In this document: in pieces, positions 1 through 10,953 of the stretch
How positions within the stretch are numbered: position 1 is the first letter of the stretch
Layout of the letters: each line of letters begins with the position of its first letter
Assembly (NCBI RefSeq): GCF_025698545.1
Contig: NC_068576.1
Location: 53,974,390 to 54,038,389 of the forward strand
DNA from: Gossypium raimondii
Lineage: Eukaryota; Streptophyta; Magnoliopsida; Malvales; Malvaceae
Length of the DNA: 64,000 bases
Reading direction: 5' to 3'
The notes under the pieces: model-generated
The model's input: the letters and a program-made list of their open reading frames with translations, nothing else
Database searches by the model: none
Told to the model about the DNA's origin: nothing
Program-made: the position numbers and the translations under genes

Positions 1-1304
1 AGTAACTCTTTTTACTTATTATTTTATTAATTTGGGGTGTAATGCACTGAGATTTCTAGAACCCTGTGAGCGACTTGGATTTGGTACTAGATTTTGGAGG
101 TGACGACTGACCCTACCTTTTTTATACTTAAAGGCGGGAAATATACGTATTTAGCCGACAATTGGGTTTAAATGAATTACTTACAAGGAAAATTTTATAA
201 CTAACTCCATACATTTGAAAATTACATCATCCTGATTTATATAAGCAATAAAGAAAAATATATTTTTTATTTTTTAAATCTGTAGTAATATGATTTATAT
301 TCTTTAATATGTTTTTTTAAGTTTTAAAAAATAGACATCATTGCTATTACAATTACTGAAAAGATGTGGGTTTAAATACACACTTAAATATATTTTTCTT
401 GAGAAGAGACTATAATTAGAAATAGGCACTGCATTTAGAAAAAAAAATAGAAACAATAAAAGGATTAAATCTAAGGAACTTCTGCAGAATTTGACCAAGA
501 GTCATGCGTTGAGTAATTACACCTCCATCCAAGGCATAAAAGATAGAGGTGCAACAACAGAACAAAAGATTTGAAGTTAGACAGCGACAGAAGATGAAAG
601 CTTTTGCCTTTTTGATGTTGAAAGTTACTTATGTAATATGCTTTATTTGAAAGTTAATTCTCTCCGCTTAACCCAACCATCGAAAGTTACTTATATTCTA
701 TCATTAAAACAAAAGGAAATAATTAATTTACTCGATTTAGTAACAAGTGAAAGTTTTCTCACAAAATTATATATAAAAATTTGAAAATTTTGATATTTTC
801 TCTTTCTAAAATAATAAGGGTATAATTCATGTTTTTCAAATTTCATAAAAGTTAATCTATATTTGTGTTGTTGTTAAAGAGAAAATTATAATATATATTA
901 TAAATACTTTTAAAATAAAATTATTCTCTTTAAATTTTTAAAATTATTTACTGTTTTCTTAATTGAGCTGATGGTCAATTAATTTGAGAAACTAATTCAT
1001 CCCATCATTTTATAAGCAGGGTAGATTTTTTTTCACCCACATTTTGGGTGATACAATTTCAGTATTCATATAATTTTTAATTAAGTTTCGCCTAGTCAAT
1101 TAACCAAATATTAATTTAGTTTAATTTTTAAAAAAAATAAGATTGTAAATGTTATGTAACGTAAAATTTTAAAGTATATTTTAAAAATGTTCAAGATTTA
1201 AAATTATTTAAATTTTAAAACTATTTTTTCATATATATGAAAATTACTTAACGAAATAGTTGAAGTCCGCCCTAAAGCAGCGGATTCGGCACCTCCTGGT
1301 TCAA
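1..1304. other. Gene-free AT-rich spacer
   Basis: No open frame here looks like a protein domain, and no RNA gene is recognisable. The stretch is AT-rich with many short homopolymer runs, as in plant intergenic DNA. Confidence 0.6.
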
Positions 1305-1685
1305 ATGGAAATGGAAAAACATCATAAATAGTCCCCATGTTTTATCAAATATTCGCATTAGTTACTTTCAATTGGTTTCATGTCTAGAAATTTGTTGGAG
1401 CTAAAAATAAATAAGTCATTTATTTTATTAATTTATTCTATTTTTGATAAAATGATGAGGGACCATTTGTGATATTACTCCATTTTAGTCCAAAGCATAG
1501 AAGCAAGTTGTTCTTACGTCAACTAAAAGAAAGGAATAATGTGACAAATGGTCTCTCATAATTTCATCAAAATTAATCTATTAATATTGTGTTGAAACTG
1601 GAAAAAATATATTGAAAGTAAGGAAAGTTAGTTACAATGAAAGTTTGGTAAAATATAGGGACTATTTTTCATAAATTTCCCTATT
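1305..1685. mobile_element. Long-TIR MITE (probably Mutator-like)
   Basis: The left arm (about 1325-1390, starting with an ATAAATAGTCCCCATGTTTT-like stretch) is matched as an imperfect reverse complement by the right arm (about 1610-1680, ending AGGGACTATTTTTCAT). The arms are 60 bp or longer and the centre encodes nothing. This is the architecture of long-terminal-inverted-repeat MITEs common in plants. I could not define a target-site duplication, so the ends are uncertain by about 10 bp. Confidence 0.6.
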
Positions 1686-2936
1686 GAATTTGAACGACGG
1701 CAACTTTGAAAGTTGGTTTGCCTTAGGTCGTTAATTCATTTTCAACCTCATTTCTTTGTTTTTTCCCCCTCAATTCTAATTCATGTATAACTCCTTACTC
1801 TTTATTTTCCATTTTTAGTTTCTTAATATTTGATATATTGTCCATGCATATGTCTCAAATTTAAAATTTTGAGTTTTAACATTTTTTTATAATTAAATGA
1901 AATTATTAATATTTACTACATCAAATACTCCACTTTATTTCATATATATTTTAACTTCTTTTAAAAATTATTCATCTATCATCTCTCGTATAATTTTTAT
2001 TTTTATTTCGTATGTAGTTAACGTTAAAAGCCTGAGGGAAAAATGAAAAATAAAAAATAGAAAAGCTGGAAACAGCCGGGTCGGGGCCATTTTGCTTGCA
2101 TTCAGTCAGTGAGGCACACGTGAACGGGCCTGGGTGCTTGTGGGTGTCGGTTCCCACCTTAAAGTTTTGTGAATGACGCAATCTGGACCGTCCATCAAAA
2201 TAGTGTTTAATGTTTTGAATTGACGTTTACTGTTTGTTCCTTGATGATGTTTGTAGGTCGGATTGCAACACAATCACACAGCTGCCACGTTGATTATTAG
2301 ATTAATGCATGCCTTTAAAATCCGATATGATCTTTTTTCCAATTAATAATTGAAAAAATTAGAGTAGGATCTATACAACCATTAAAAAGAGTAGGGTTGA
2401 TTCCATCAAAAAGTTTTCGAATTTTAACTTTTCTCTAAATTTTAAAAAGTATTGGTTTTATATTAACTAAATAATTGAATCAATCTAATCATCGATCTAA
2501 ATGTTAAATATTAATTTAGATTTGGTGTGGATAACTTATAAATAAATGGGTAAACTATTTAATTAGTTACTCTTTAACTTTTAAAATGTTTTATTTTAAT
2601 CATCTAAAATAAAATCTTTACAAATTTATCACCCAAAATTTTGATTGGTATAATATTAAAATTTTGATAAATAAATTACAACATTATAAGATATGGCAGT
2701 CAATTAAAATTTAACAACGTGTGATGGACTTATTCTTACACGTATGGGACTCTGCAAATATGCAATGCATGTTAAGGTTAATATATGGTTAGAATCGGAC
2801 CAGACCACTGTTGTGCAAAAGCTGGGCTATATGACTATATCCAACATGACAATGCCCAGTTGAGTTACTCATTGAGTCTCTGTCCAAGACCTCTTTTTCT
2901 TTAAACTTCTAAATTCTCTCATAAACCCCGAAACCT
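1686..2936. other. Gene-free spacer upstream of the PPR gene
   Basis: AT-rich sequence with a short GC-richer island at about 2085-2190 that contains an ACACGTG (G-box core) at 2116-2122. I see no coding domain. The proximal part probably contains the PPR promoter. Confidence 0.5.
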
Positions 2937-2943
2937 TATATAA
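2937..2943 (+). promoter_or_regulatory. Candidate TATA box of the PPR gene
   Basis: TATATAA lies 39 nt before the chosen ATG. If it is used, the 5' leader would be very short, so a longer leader from an upstream start is also possible. Confidence 0.35.
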
Positions 2944-2981
2944 TGACAGTGGTCAAACTCCTCCGTTAATAACCAATATGT

Positions 2982-5408
2982 ATGAAGAAACTAACAGTTA
3001 CTCTCACCCGCCATGGACCCTCCATCAAAGTCCTCATATCTCAAAATCTCCCCCCTCAAGCTCTCAAAGCTTCTCTCTCTCCACACTCTCCGTTCCTCAC
3101 TGACCAAATCTACTCTCATTTCATCAAATCAGGCCATTCTCTGGACCCCTTTCTCTCCACCACTCTCATCTCCCACTTCGCCAAACATGGTGACTTCTCA
3201 CGCGCCCTTTCCTTCTTTCTCGACAACCCCAACCCCGATACAATCTCTTTCAACTCACTCATCTCTGGTTTCGCTCGTTTTGGCCGAGCCGGGCCGGTGC
3301 TTGGGTTGTTTAATGAGTTGAGGCATTTGGGGTTGAAGCCTGACGTGTTCACGTTGAGCAGTTTAGTTAAAGGGTGTGAGAGAATAGAAGAAAACGAGAT
3401 TGTTCATGGGGTTTGTTTGAGATTGGGGTTTGGAAATGGGGCTTTTGTGGTTAGCGGATTGATTGAGAATTATGCTAAAAGTGGGGACTTGGTTTCAGCT
3501 GAGAAGTGTTTTAGAGAGTGTTTCGATGTTGATAATGTTGTTCTAACGGCTATGATTTGTTGTTATTTTTGGAATGGGGAATTCGATAAGGGTAGACAAG
3601 TTTTTATGAAACTGAGGGATTTGGGATTTGAATTGAATGAATTTAGCTTGACAGGTTTGATCAGCGGCTTGTTTGATGTAAAAGAAGGTCAACTGATCCA
3701 TGGGGTTGGCTTAAAGATGGGATTTTTATGTGGTGGTTCCCTTCATTTTAACAATGCTGTAATGAGCATGTATGCTAGGTGTGGAAGTAAATTGGACGCT
3801 GTTAAGGTATTCGATGAAATTACTGAACCAGATATTGTCTCATGGACTGAAAGGATAGGAGCAGCTCTTGATAGATTCGAGGCCTTTGGAATTTTTAATA
3901 GTTTACGTCGTAAAGGTTTGGGTGTTAATGAATATACAATGACCAATGTCTTGTCTGCTGTTGCAGGAGAGGGGTTGTCGTGTTTAGGGAGGCAAATCCA
4001 AGCAGTTTGTCAGAAGGAAGGGTATTTGAAAGTGGTTTTTGTTGGCAATGCGTTGATTTCTATGTATAGTAAGTGTGGGAAAATGGATGATGCGAGGTGC
4101 ATTTTTGATGATATGGTCTTTCAGGATTCTGTGTCCTGGAATTCACTGATTGCTGGATATTCGGATAATGGATTTGTTAGTCTTGCTCTTAAGATGTTCT
4201 CTGATATGCGTGGTCATAATGTTGAAGTGAATTGTTATACCCTCGCTAGCATTCTTGAAGTGGCGTCTGACTTGAACTCTTTGCACCTTGCAGTGCAGAT
4301 ACATTCCTATATGATTAAATGTGGATTCATGTCGGATGACTATGTGGTGTCTTGCTTGATAGCAACGTATGGGAAGTGCGGCAGCTGTAACGAGTCAAGA
4401 AGGGTATTTTCTGATGTTGATAAGACAAGTGTCATGCATCTTAATGCAATGTTGAATACTTTGGTTAATGCTGATTGTCATGTTGATAGTCTAGATCTCT
4501 TCCGAAACACAGTGGATTCCAAACTTGAAGTAGACAGCAAAACTTTTAGCATCGTTCTTAAAGCTTGCAGTGCTATGACAGATTTGGAACAGGGAAGAGG
4601 CATTCACTCCCTTGCTCTTAAATCTGGATTTCATCAAGATTGCTTTGTCGAGACTGCTGTTATTGACCTTTGCTGCAAGTGTGGAAACATAAGTGATGCA
4701 GAGAGGGCTTTTAGATATGCATCTGTTGACAACTTGGCTGCATGGAATGCAATGATAACAGGATATGCTCAACATGGTTGCTATAATGAGGCTTTCAAAC
4801 TTTATGATAGAATGACTGTATGTAGAATTGAACCTGATGAGATAACTTATCTTGGACTCCTTACTTCATGCTGCCATGCAGGACTACTGCAAGAAGCACA
4901 GAGTTACATGAACTCTATGGTTGAGTGTCATGGTCTAATCCCACATTTAGAACATTACGCTTGCTTGGTTGATCTGCTTGGCCGAGTAGGTCTCCTGGAA
5001 GATGCAAAGAAGACCATAGATGAAATGCCTATCGAACCAGATGCTCAAATATGGCAGATTCTGCTATCTGCATGCAACATCCATGGAAATTTTGATATGG
5101 GAAGAGTTGCAGCCACCAAACTTCTTGAACTGCAGCCTGATAATGAATCTGCCTATATTCTTCTTTCGAATCTCTGTGCTTCAGCTGGTATGTGGAATGC
5201 TGTCAGAAAATTGAGAAGAGAAATGAAGGAAAAACTAGTTTCCAAGGAACCGGGTTCTAGTTGGATTCAACTAAGAGGATCCATGCATTACTTTTTTGCT
5301 GATGATCTGTTGCACCCTGAACATAAAGCAATATTTTTGGAGCTGTCAAAGTTGTATGAACATATGCAAGATTCAAAGACAAATGGTAATTTTTTATTGG
5401 ACTTATGA
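2982..5408 (+). CDS. Pentatricopeptide repeat protein, PLS class with E/E+ tail, no DYW domain
   Basis: Single uninterrupted frame of 808 codons. Degenerate about 35-residue PPR units run from about residue 40 to 720, with the usual landmarks: NALISMYSKCG near residue 360, VSWNSLIAGY near 385, AAWNAMITGYAQHG near 590 and the LVDLLGR unit near 665. After the repeats comes an E-type region containing GSSWIQL and HYFFADDLLHP, and the protein stops without a DYW cytidine-deaminase domain. Such proteins bind organelle RNA site-specifically and usually support C-to-U editing with a DYW partner. No typical targeting peptide is obvious, though the first 25 residues are basic and hydroxylated. An out-of-frame ATG sits at 2978, 4 nt before the chosen start. 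Absence of introns is normal for this family. The RNA target cannot be read from sequence here. Confidence 0.93.
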   Translation: MKKLTVTLTRHGPSIKVLISQNLPPQALKASLSPHSPFLTDQIYSHFIKSGHSLDPFLSTTLISHFAKHGDFSRALSFFLDNPNPDTISFNSLISGFARFGRAGPVLGLFNELRHLGLKPDVFTLSSLVKGCERIEENEIVHGVCLRLGFGNGAFVVSGLIENYAKSGDLVSAEKCFRECFDVDNVVLTAMICCYFWNGEFDKGRQVFMKLRDLGFELNEFSLTGLISGLFDVKEGQLIHGVGLKMGFLCGGSLHFNNAVMSMYARCGSKLDAVKVFDEITEPDIVSWTERIGAALDRFEAFGIFNSLRRKGLGVNEYTMTNVLSAVAGEGLSCLGRQIQAVCQKEGYLKVVFVGNALISMYSKCGKMDDARCIFDDMVFQDSVSWNSLIAGYSDNGFVSLALKMFSDMRGHNVEVNCYTLASILEVASDLNSLHLAVQIHSYMIKCGFMSDDYVVSCLIATYGKCGSCNESRRVFSDVDKTSVMHLNAMLNTLVNADCHVDSLDLFRNTVDSKLEVDSKTFSIVLKACSAMTDLEQGRGIHSLALKSGFHQDCFVETAVIDLCCKCGNISDAERAFRYASVDNLAAWNAMITGYAQHGCYNEAFKLYDRMTVCRIEPDEITYLGLLTSCCHAGLLQEAQSYMNSMVECHGLIPHLEHYACLVDLLGRVGLLEDAKKTIDEMPIEPDAQIWQILLSACNIHGNFDMGRVAATKLLELQPDNESAYILLSNLCASAGMWNAVRKLRREMKEKLVSKEPGSSWIQLRGSMHYFFADDLLHPEHKAIFLELSKLYEHMQDSKTNGNFLLDL

Positions 5409-5994
5409 CCATTGAAAAGGATACGTTGTCGTAGCTTTTGCAACTGAGAATATTTAGGTTCTCCGATGTTCTAAATTCTAATCCATCAACCTTATCAATC
5501 ATCTAATTTGATGTGATGAACTTTTGGATTTTGGCAAGTTGAATAGAAACTGGCAATTTAACTTGGATTCTAAGAAGTTACTACAATATAGACAAGACAA
5601 CAAAGAACAGGGATTGCTTCAATACATTAATAAGTTAAATCGGGTTCATGGCATTTTTTACATTAGTTAGACATGACAATAGCCGTGAAAACCAGGGTCA
5701 AGGAACCCTTCTGGTTCCTCAGGGCCAAGACGATAAACCATCATGGTCCATGGACAGGACACTGTTAACCGTTCCACCTTTAACCCATGGCAAGCAAAAT
5801 GCAGCCTAAAGCCCCTAACGGAGATTCCTTGATTCTTTCAGAAGGTAATGGAAGGAAGCCTTTTCTTGGTGTTAAAGGTATAAACTTGTTACTTTATTCC
5901 TTGCTCTACCATGTGATAAATGCCATAAACCCTACTTTAAACTACATTTTCTCATTACCTGACAATCACTTTGCTAATCTCACCTTGTTAGGCC
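5409..5994 (+). other. Spacer and possible 5' leader exon of the next gene
   Basis: An ATG at 5787 opens a frame of about 95 codons that overlaps the next gene's start out of frame and shows no domain. A GTAATG after 5844 and the TTAG before 5992 could border a leader intron, so this part may be transcribed leader rather than coding sequence. I did not call it a gene. Confidence 0.35.
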
Positions 5995-7344
5995 ATGGCT
6001 ATTGCTGTCAATTTCTCAGCCCAAGCCTTGAGGCCGAGGACATTTCCGAGGGCAATGGCAGACCTTGCCCTTAATCCCTTCCCTTCCCAAACATCACACC
6101 GACTTGAGCTAAAGAGAACGAAGAAGCAGCCTAATGGGGTGGCTATTAAAAAGCAGGAACAAAATAAACTAACCTACAACCGAGGAGTCTCTTCGGTCAT
6201 GTCGTCATCGAACAGTGATATTGAGTCAATTTTGGGTCAACCTTCTGCAGCTGATACAATCAAGGATTTCTACATGTGCATCAATGAGAAAAATCTGAAA
6301 GGACTTGAGGGTTATATCTCAGAAGACTGCTACATCGAGGACTGCTCTTTCTACAACCCATTTAACGGAAAAAGGGTTACCTCTCTTTGTCTCTGCTTAC
6401 GTATTTAAGCTACAACATGTATTATCATATCTGATACGGAAACATAGTTTGCAGGAGGTTATTCATTTCTTCTATCTGCTCATGGGAAGCATGGGTCAAA
6501 ACATGAAATTCATCATCGAACACATTTGCGAAGGAGATAGTTTTACTGCAGGAGTAAACTGGCATTTAGGTAACACTATATATATGTGATATATCGACCA
6601 CTTTTCTTGAGCTTTTAACTCTTATAGTAACTTGCTTTAACAAGAGGCTGAGGAATTATTTTCTGATAATATTGCAGAATGGAAACAGACGCAGATTCCC
6701 TTCACCAGAGGGTGCAGCTTTTACGAATGCTCGGAAGAAGGGGAAATATTAGTTATAAAGTAATGTATAGCATATCAGTGCCCGTTTTAGGCCATTTTAA
6801 TCGACACTAACTTTTGATTCAATGCAGGAAAGCTCGGATCATTATCGAGTCACCTCTGAAACCAGGGGGAGTGGTGCTGGTAATCTCCCCTCGAGAACCA
6901 TTCAGTTTAACACTACTTAATCAAGGGCTAATTAAGCTTCCTGTTTGTTGGTTCTGAGCCATCTTTTTTTCTCGATACGTCAATTCATTTAGGTCCTGTT
7001 GAAGAACGTGACTACAATATTCGACGAGTTCCCGCAGGTTGCCGAATGTATGCAACACTTTCACCAATATGCTAAAAACGTCAAATGACAAACATACACA
7101 CAAATCTCTTGGCTTTATAATATAACGAGCCATATAATTTGCTTTTTCTTGTTTGAAACCTTCAGGGTTCTTGAAGAGTCCGCATGTGATATTACAATGG
7201 TTACTGAAGATTTACGCAATATTCGTGGCACCTTTGATAAACCCACTATTGGCAGGCTACGTAAGAATCGGGAAATTCATGGCGGGGTTGTTTGCTTTGG
7301 CCATCAAAATCGTGGTCTACATCTCGAGGATTTTCTCCAGGTAG
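5995..7344 (+). CDS. NTF2-like/SnoaL-like domain protein, probably plastid-targeted, hydrophobic C terminus
   Basis: Six exons fit one 287-residue frame: 5995-6375, 6455-6569, 6678-6759, 6828-6879, 6993-7047 and 7166-7344, all with GT..AG borders and consistent phases. The first 60 or so residues are Ser/Arg/Lys-rich with few acidic residues, as expected of a chloroplast transit peptide. Residues about 80-215 match the NTF2/SnoaL pattern: a helix (AADTIKDFYMCINEKN), an EDCYIEDCSFYNPFNGKR core, and later strands around GVNWHLEW and TRGCSFYECSEEGE. Residues about 235-287 are strongly hydrophobic (HVILQWLLKIYAIFVAPLIN and KFMAGLFALAIKIVVYI), suggesting one or two membrane segments. Related plant proteins are annotated only as NTF2-family or unknown, so no reaction is assigned. 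The phase-1 junction after 7047 restores a Trp codon, which supports the model. Confidence 0.8.
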
Positions 7345-9077
7345 TGGTAAATTAAGGGTTCTTTTTCTCACATCAAAGGCAGCTCTATCAGAGCATGACG
7401 GCGAGTCCACGTTTCTAAGAATAAGGTGGCTGTGATAGAAGGCTTGCTCAAGGCAACAACATTATGCTACAAACAAATACCTACTATTTCCATTTGGTAT
7501 CACCAGTAAGGCGACTCCAAATATATATATAAAGTAAACTTATGCATTGTTTGATTAGGGATTGGAAATAAAATAAATTTAAACAATTTATTCTTTTTAA
7601 TTCCTTTCATAATGAAAACCATGAAAAAAGTTTGATATATTGAAAAATTAAATCTACTAACTTAAAGTGCGGTACATAACATTCCCCTGGGCGTCATCCA
7701 ATAAGAGATGATTCAAGCAACCGGGAGAAGTAAAACGGACACAAAACAAGTCTTGAAAGTTAACTACATCTGAGGGAGAAGGTTGAAAATTGCTCTCGAG
7801 CATGGGCACATTTGCTCCCTCCATGAAAAGCATGCTCATATTAGGGAGGAGCATTTTAGACTCATGAATCAGGAGATAACATAAGATTAGAATTAGAAGT
7901 GTTTTTTTCTCTTGAATAATAGTTGTAACATCTACTTCCATCTAATAGATAAGATGTTTAAGCCACGAGTTAGCATAAATCTGTCTCCAAGGGTCCAAAA
8001 ATTCTGCTTCAAAGCTAGTTGCACTACGGCGGAATAAAATTATGTGTACCAAATACCATTATTTCATTTGATAATAGATGTTGATTTTTTAAAAATTACA
8101 TATTTATTTCATAGTTTAATTTTATTAATATAACCTTTTATTTTATTTTCAATAATTTTAGATAAAAAAATTAAATATAATAATCGAATATTGTATTTAG
8201 TGTTATATTTTAGATTTAAATATTTGTATTTGATGTATTATCGGTGTATAACTTTAAAATAAATATAATTAAACCTTTTGGCAATTAAATATAATGTATG
8301 AAACTTTTGTAAGGGTACAATTACAATCTCATTTACAATTAATGCATTCGTATAATTAAAATCAATATTTTTATTACAATGCACAAACAAAGTAATAACG
8401 GGAACATATTTAGGCTTAGACAGAAGAGTAAATCTTGACAAGATTTTTAAGGATAAGAACATTAAATGCCCATTATTTACGTGAGCTTATATTTATGAAC
8501 TTAAATCATTTTAAGGATTCTTGTGGAAAATTAAAATCTAAAATATATAAACAATCGATAATATGTTAATATTTGAATTTACGTATTTTAATTCTAGATA
8601 ATTATTGGTACATAAGTGGTGGGAAATTTTAACTTCATAAGCAATCGAGATTTTATCACATGGACACATGCATGGCCCCGAAAGTGGAAATTTATGTTTT
8701 CAGTCCTTTTAAAATCTGTAATTTTATACGCTAATATATGATAAAATTGTATTTTGGTTCTCCAAAATATAAAATTTTGATTTAATTTTTTAAATATAAA
8801 ATTAAAAGTTAATACAGTAGTAAATTTGTATTTTGAGTATCATAAAAATTATAATTCAATCTCGATTTTTTTAAAAAAATTCTTTCATCACCATTAGACA
8901 CACAATAAAATTTCAACCCACTAATAAAATTAAATTTTGTATAAATATATTTGTTATGTATTTTTATGTAAATTATAAACGTGCCATAATCTAATAATAA
9001 AATCTCTATGGGTATCTTGGCTTGCAATTTTTTTTAATAATTTCATTATAGGCTCTGATCGTATCTGTTATTTGTTG
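7345..9077. other. Gene-free AT-rich spacer
   Basis: Contains the presumed 3' UTR of the NTF2-like gene. A 94-codon minus-strand frame at 7657-7941 shows no recognisable domain. The rest is AT-rich without a clear repeat border. Confidence 0.5.
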
Positions 9078-9232
9078 ACACAATATTTAGAACTACCAAT
9101 AATCCTTTTTTAATTCATAAATAGGAGGATAATGCGCTTCAACACACTCAGACCTACGCCTTCTTACATTAACAACAATACTCATGTCAATCGAGCTAAA
9201 ACTCAATTGGTATCTTGACTAGCAAATTAAGC
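9078..9232 (-). mobile_element. tRNA-derived SINE-like repeat, antisense
   Basis: Read on the minus strand, the block contains a TAGCTCGATTGACAT-like box A and, about 45 nt on, a box B-like GGTCTGAGTGTGTTGAAGC, followed by GCGCATTATCCTCCTATTTA. Two related copies lie at 22716-22855 and 22970-23136, in the same orientation. Internal RNA polymerase III-type boxes and dispersal point to a SINE. The family name is not known to me. Confidence 0.5.
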
Positions 9233-10953
9233 GGAGATGAAATTGGAAGGATTAATAAGGAAAAGGAAGTTTTTGAGTGTTGGAATAATTTTCATGTGTG
9301 AAGTTACACGTCATCTGTACCTATTCCATCTCCATCACCACCAAGCCATGAAAATTGAAGCTTGGAGGCTTCTCCTTTTAATTGTCTTAATCCATTTTGA
9401 ACAAAATTTAGATATTATGCCGAAGGCTCTTCTTACTCTATTCATACTTTGCTTGCACGCCTTCTTTTCCCTTTATTTTACTTACCATCATTTATGTTAT
9501 ATCAACTGCATTGTAAGTATGCTGATCCTAATATCAAGTTTGATCACTACTAAACTTTTACCTTATTTTTCTAAAATAATTATATTACAGCAATTGCTCA
9601 ATTTTTTTGGATGGATTTAGAGTATTTAAATTTTAGAAAGAACAAAAAAAAAAGAGAGACTTTTTCTAGGGTCAAATGAAGATGAACTAATAAAAACAAA
9701 GCATCCGTAGGAAGGAAGGAAGGCGTAAGAAATAAGGAGAGGCTGGTCAGTGGTGAGCTGAGTTAGCCAATAAAGAGTTATTTATGTAGGCAGGTGGTAG
9801 CGGTGAATTTACACGCGCAAAAGATGTCACCCACGAGCGCTGACGTTGCACTGCTCGTGGTCTGCGTCTCCTAACCCACCCCATCAGCTTTCTCCTTTCT
9901 CCGGGTTATTTTCATATTTTTGTTGTGATTAAAAAAGTTTTGATTTTGAAAAATAAAATTAAAAATATGTGAAAAAGAGTGATTCATAATTTCAGTTGTT
10001 CAGTATTATTGTAAAAAATTAAGGTGGAAAAATGTTTATTTTATACATGTGATTGGGAACTGAAAAAACTAATTAATTAAAATAATGTTTAAAGAATTTA
10101 ATAGAATTATATTTAAAATATACAATTTAAATATTTTTAAGTAATTAATATAAATTATATTTTTCGAAAGAAAATCAATTTATTCATTTCATCTATTTAA
10201 GTAAAATGAGAGATTTAATATTTTAAAATTTTAAATATAATAATATATGAAATGTAAATTAGACTAAATAGTTAATAAGAATAAAAATATTTAAAAACAC
10301 ATTGATTATAATGGTGGGGGCTCAATATTAATGCCAACAAAATCATAAAACCAGTGAATCCTCGTTCTCACAACGTCTCTATCCACAAAGGTTAAGTGTT
10401 AAATTTAGGGGTCTTCAAACGGGCGGATAGATTAATATCCGAATTAAATTATTATTAATTAAATTATTTAAAATATAAAAATATTTAATCACTAATTGAA
10501 TTGAATTTTTTAAATTATTAGATCGGTGAAATTTATATGTTTTTAATTTTTTGATTAAAATAAATATAATATATATATATAAATAAAAGTACATTGCTAA
10601 TGTTTAAAAATTTATATGGAGGTGAAAACAATAAATAAGACATTAGAAATACTACATAAATCTTGAAATTGAATAACGATAACTGAAATTCCAGAAAATC
10701 ATTAATTGACCACCGATTGATTAATCAAATTAAATCGATTCGATCAATTAATTCGAGTTTAACCAAACTATAAATACCCCTGATGAATTTTTTCAAACCC
10801 TTTAATTAAATCAAAATATATGTAAAAAAAGGGAATGTAGAATAATTTGTAATTTAAATAAAACAAATTTAAGGGGAATTTGGATAAGAAGACTACAGCG
10901 GACCTTGAATAAAGCGATGGACACCGGGTAGCCTTCATTCATTAATTAATGTT
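9233..10953. other. Gene-free spacer with a possible hAT-type MITE remnant
   Basis: A 127-codon plus-strand frame at 9237-9620 has no domain and an AT-biased composition, so it is not called. At about 10408-10785 the ends TAGGGGTCTTCAAAC and AAATACCCCTGA are roughly inverted, as in cotton-type hAT MITEs, but no target duplication is clear. The rest is AT-rich. Confidence 0.4.

Noticed and set aside
5787-6074. Separate small gene overlapping the NTF2-like start
   Set aside because: Different frame, no domain, and it overlaps a well-supported transit-peptide exon. More likely leader sequence.
7657-7941. 94-codon minus-strand open frame downstream of the NTF2-like gene
   Set aside because: No recognisable motif and no neighbours suggesting exons. 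It could be a relic but nothing supports it.
9237-9620. 127-codon plus-strand open frame
   Set aside because: No domain, composition like random AT-rich DNA, no splice or promoter support.
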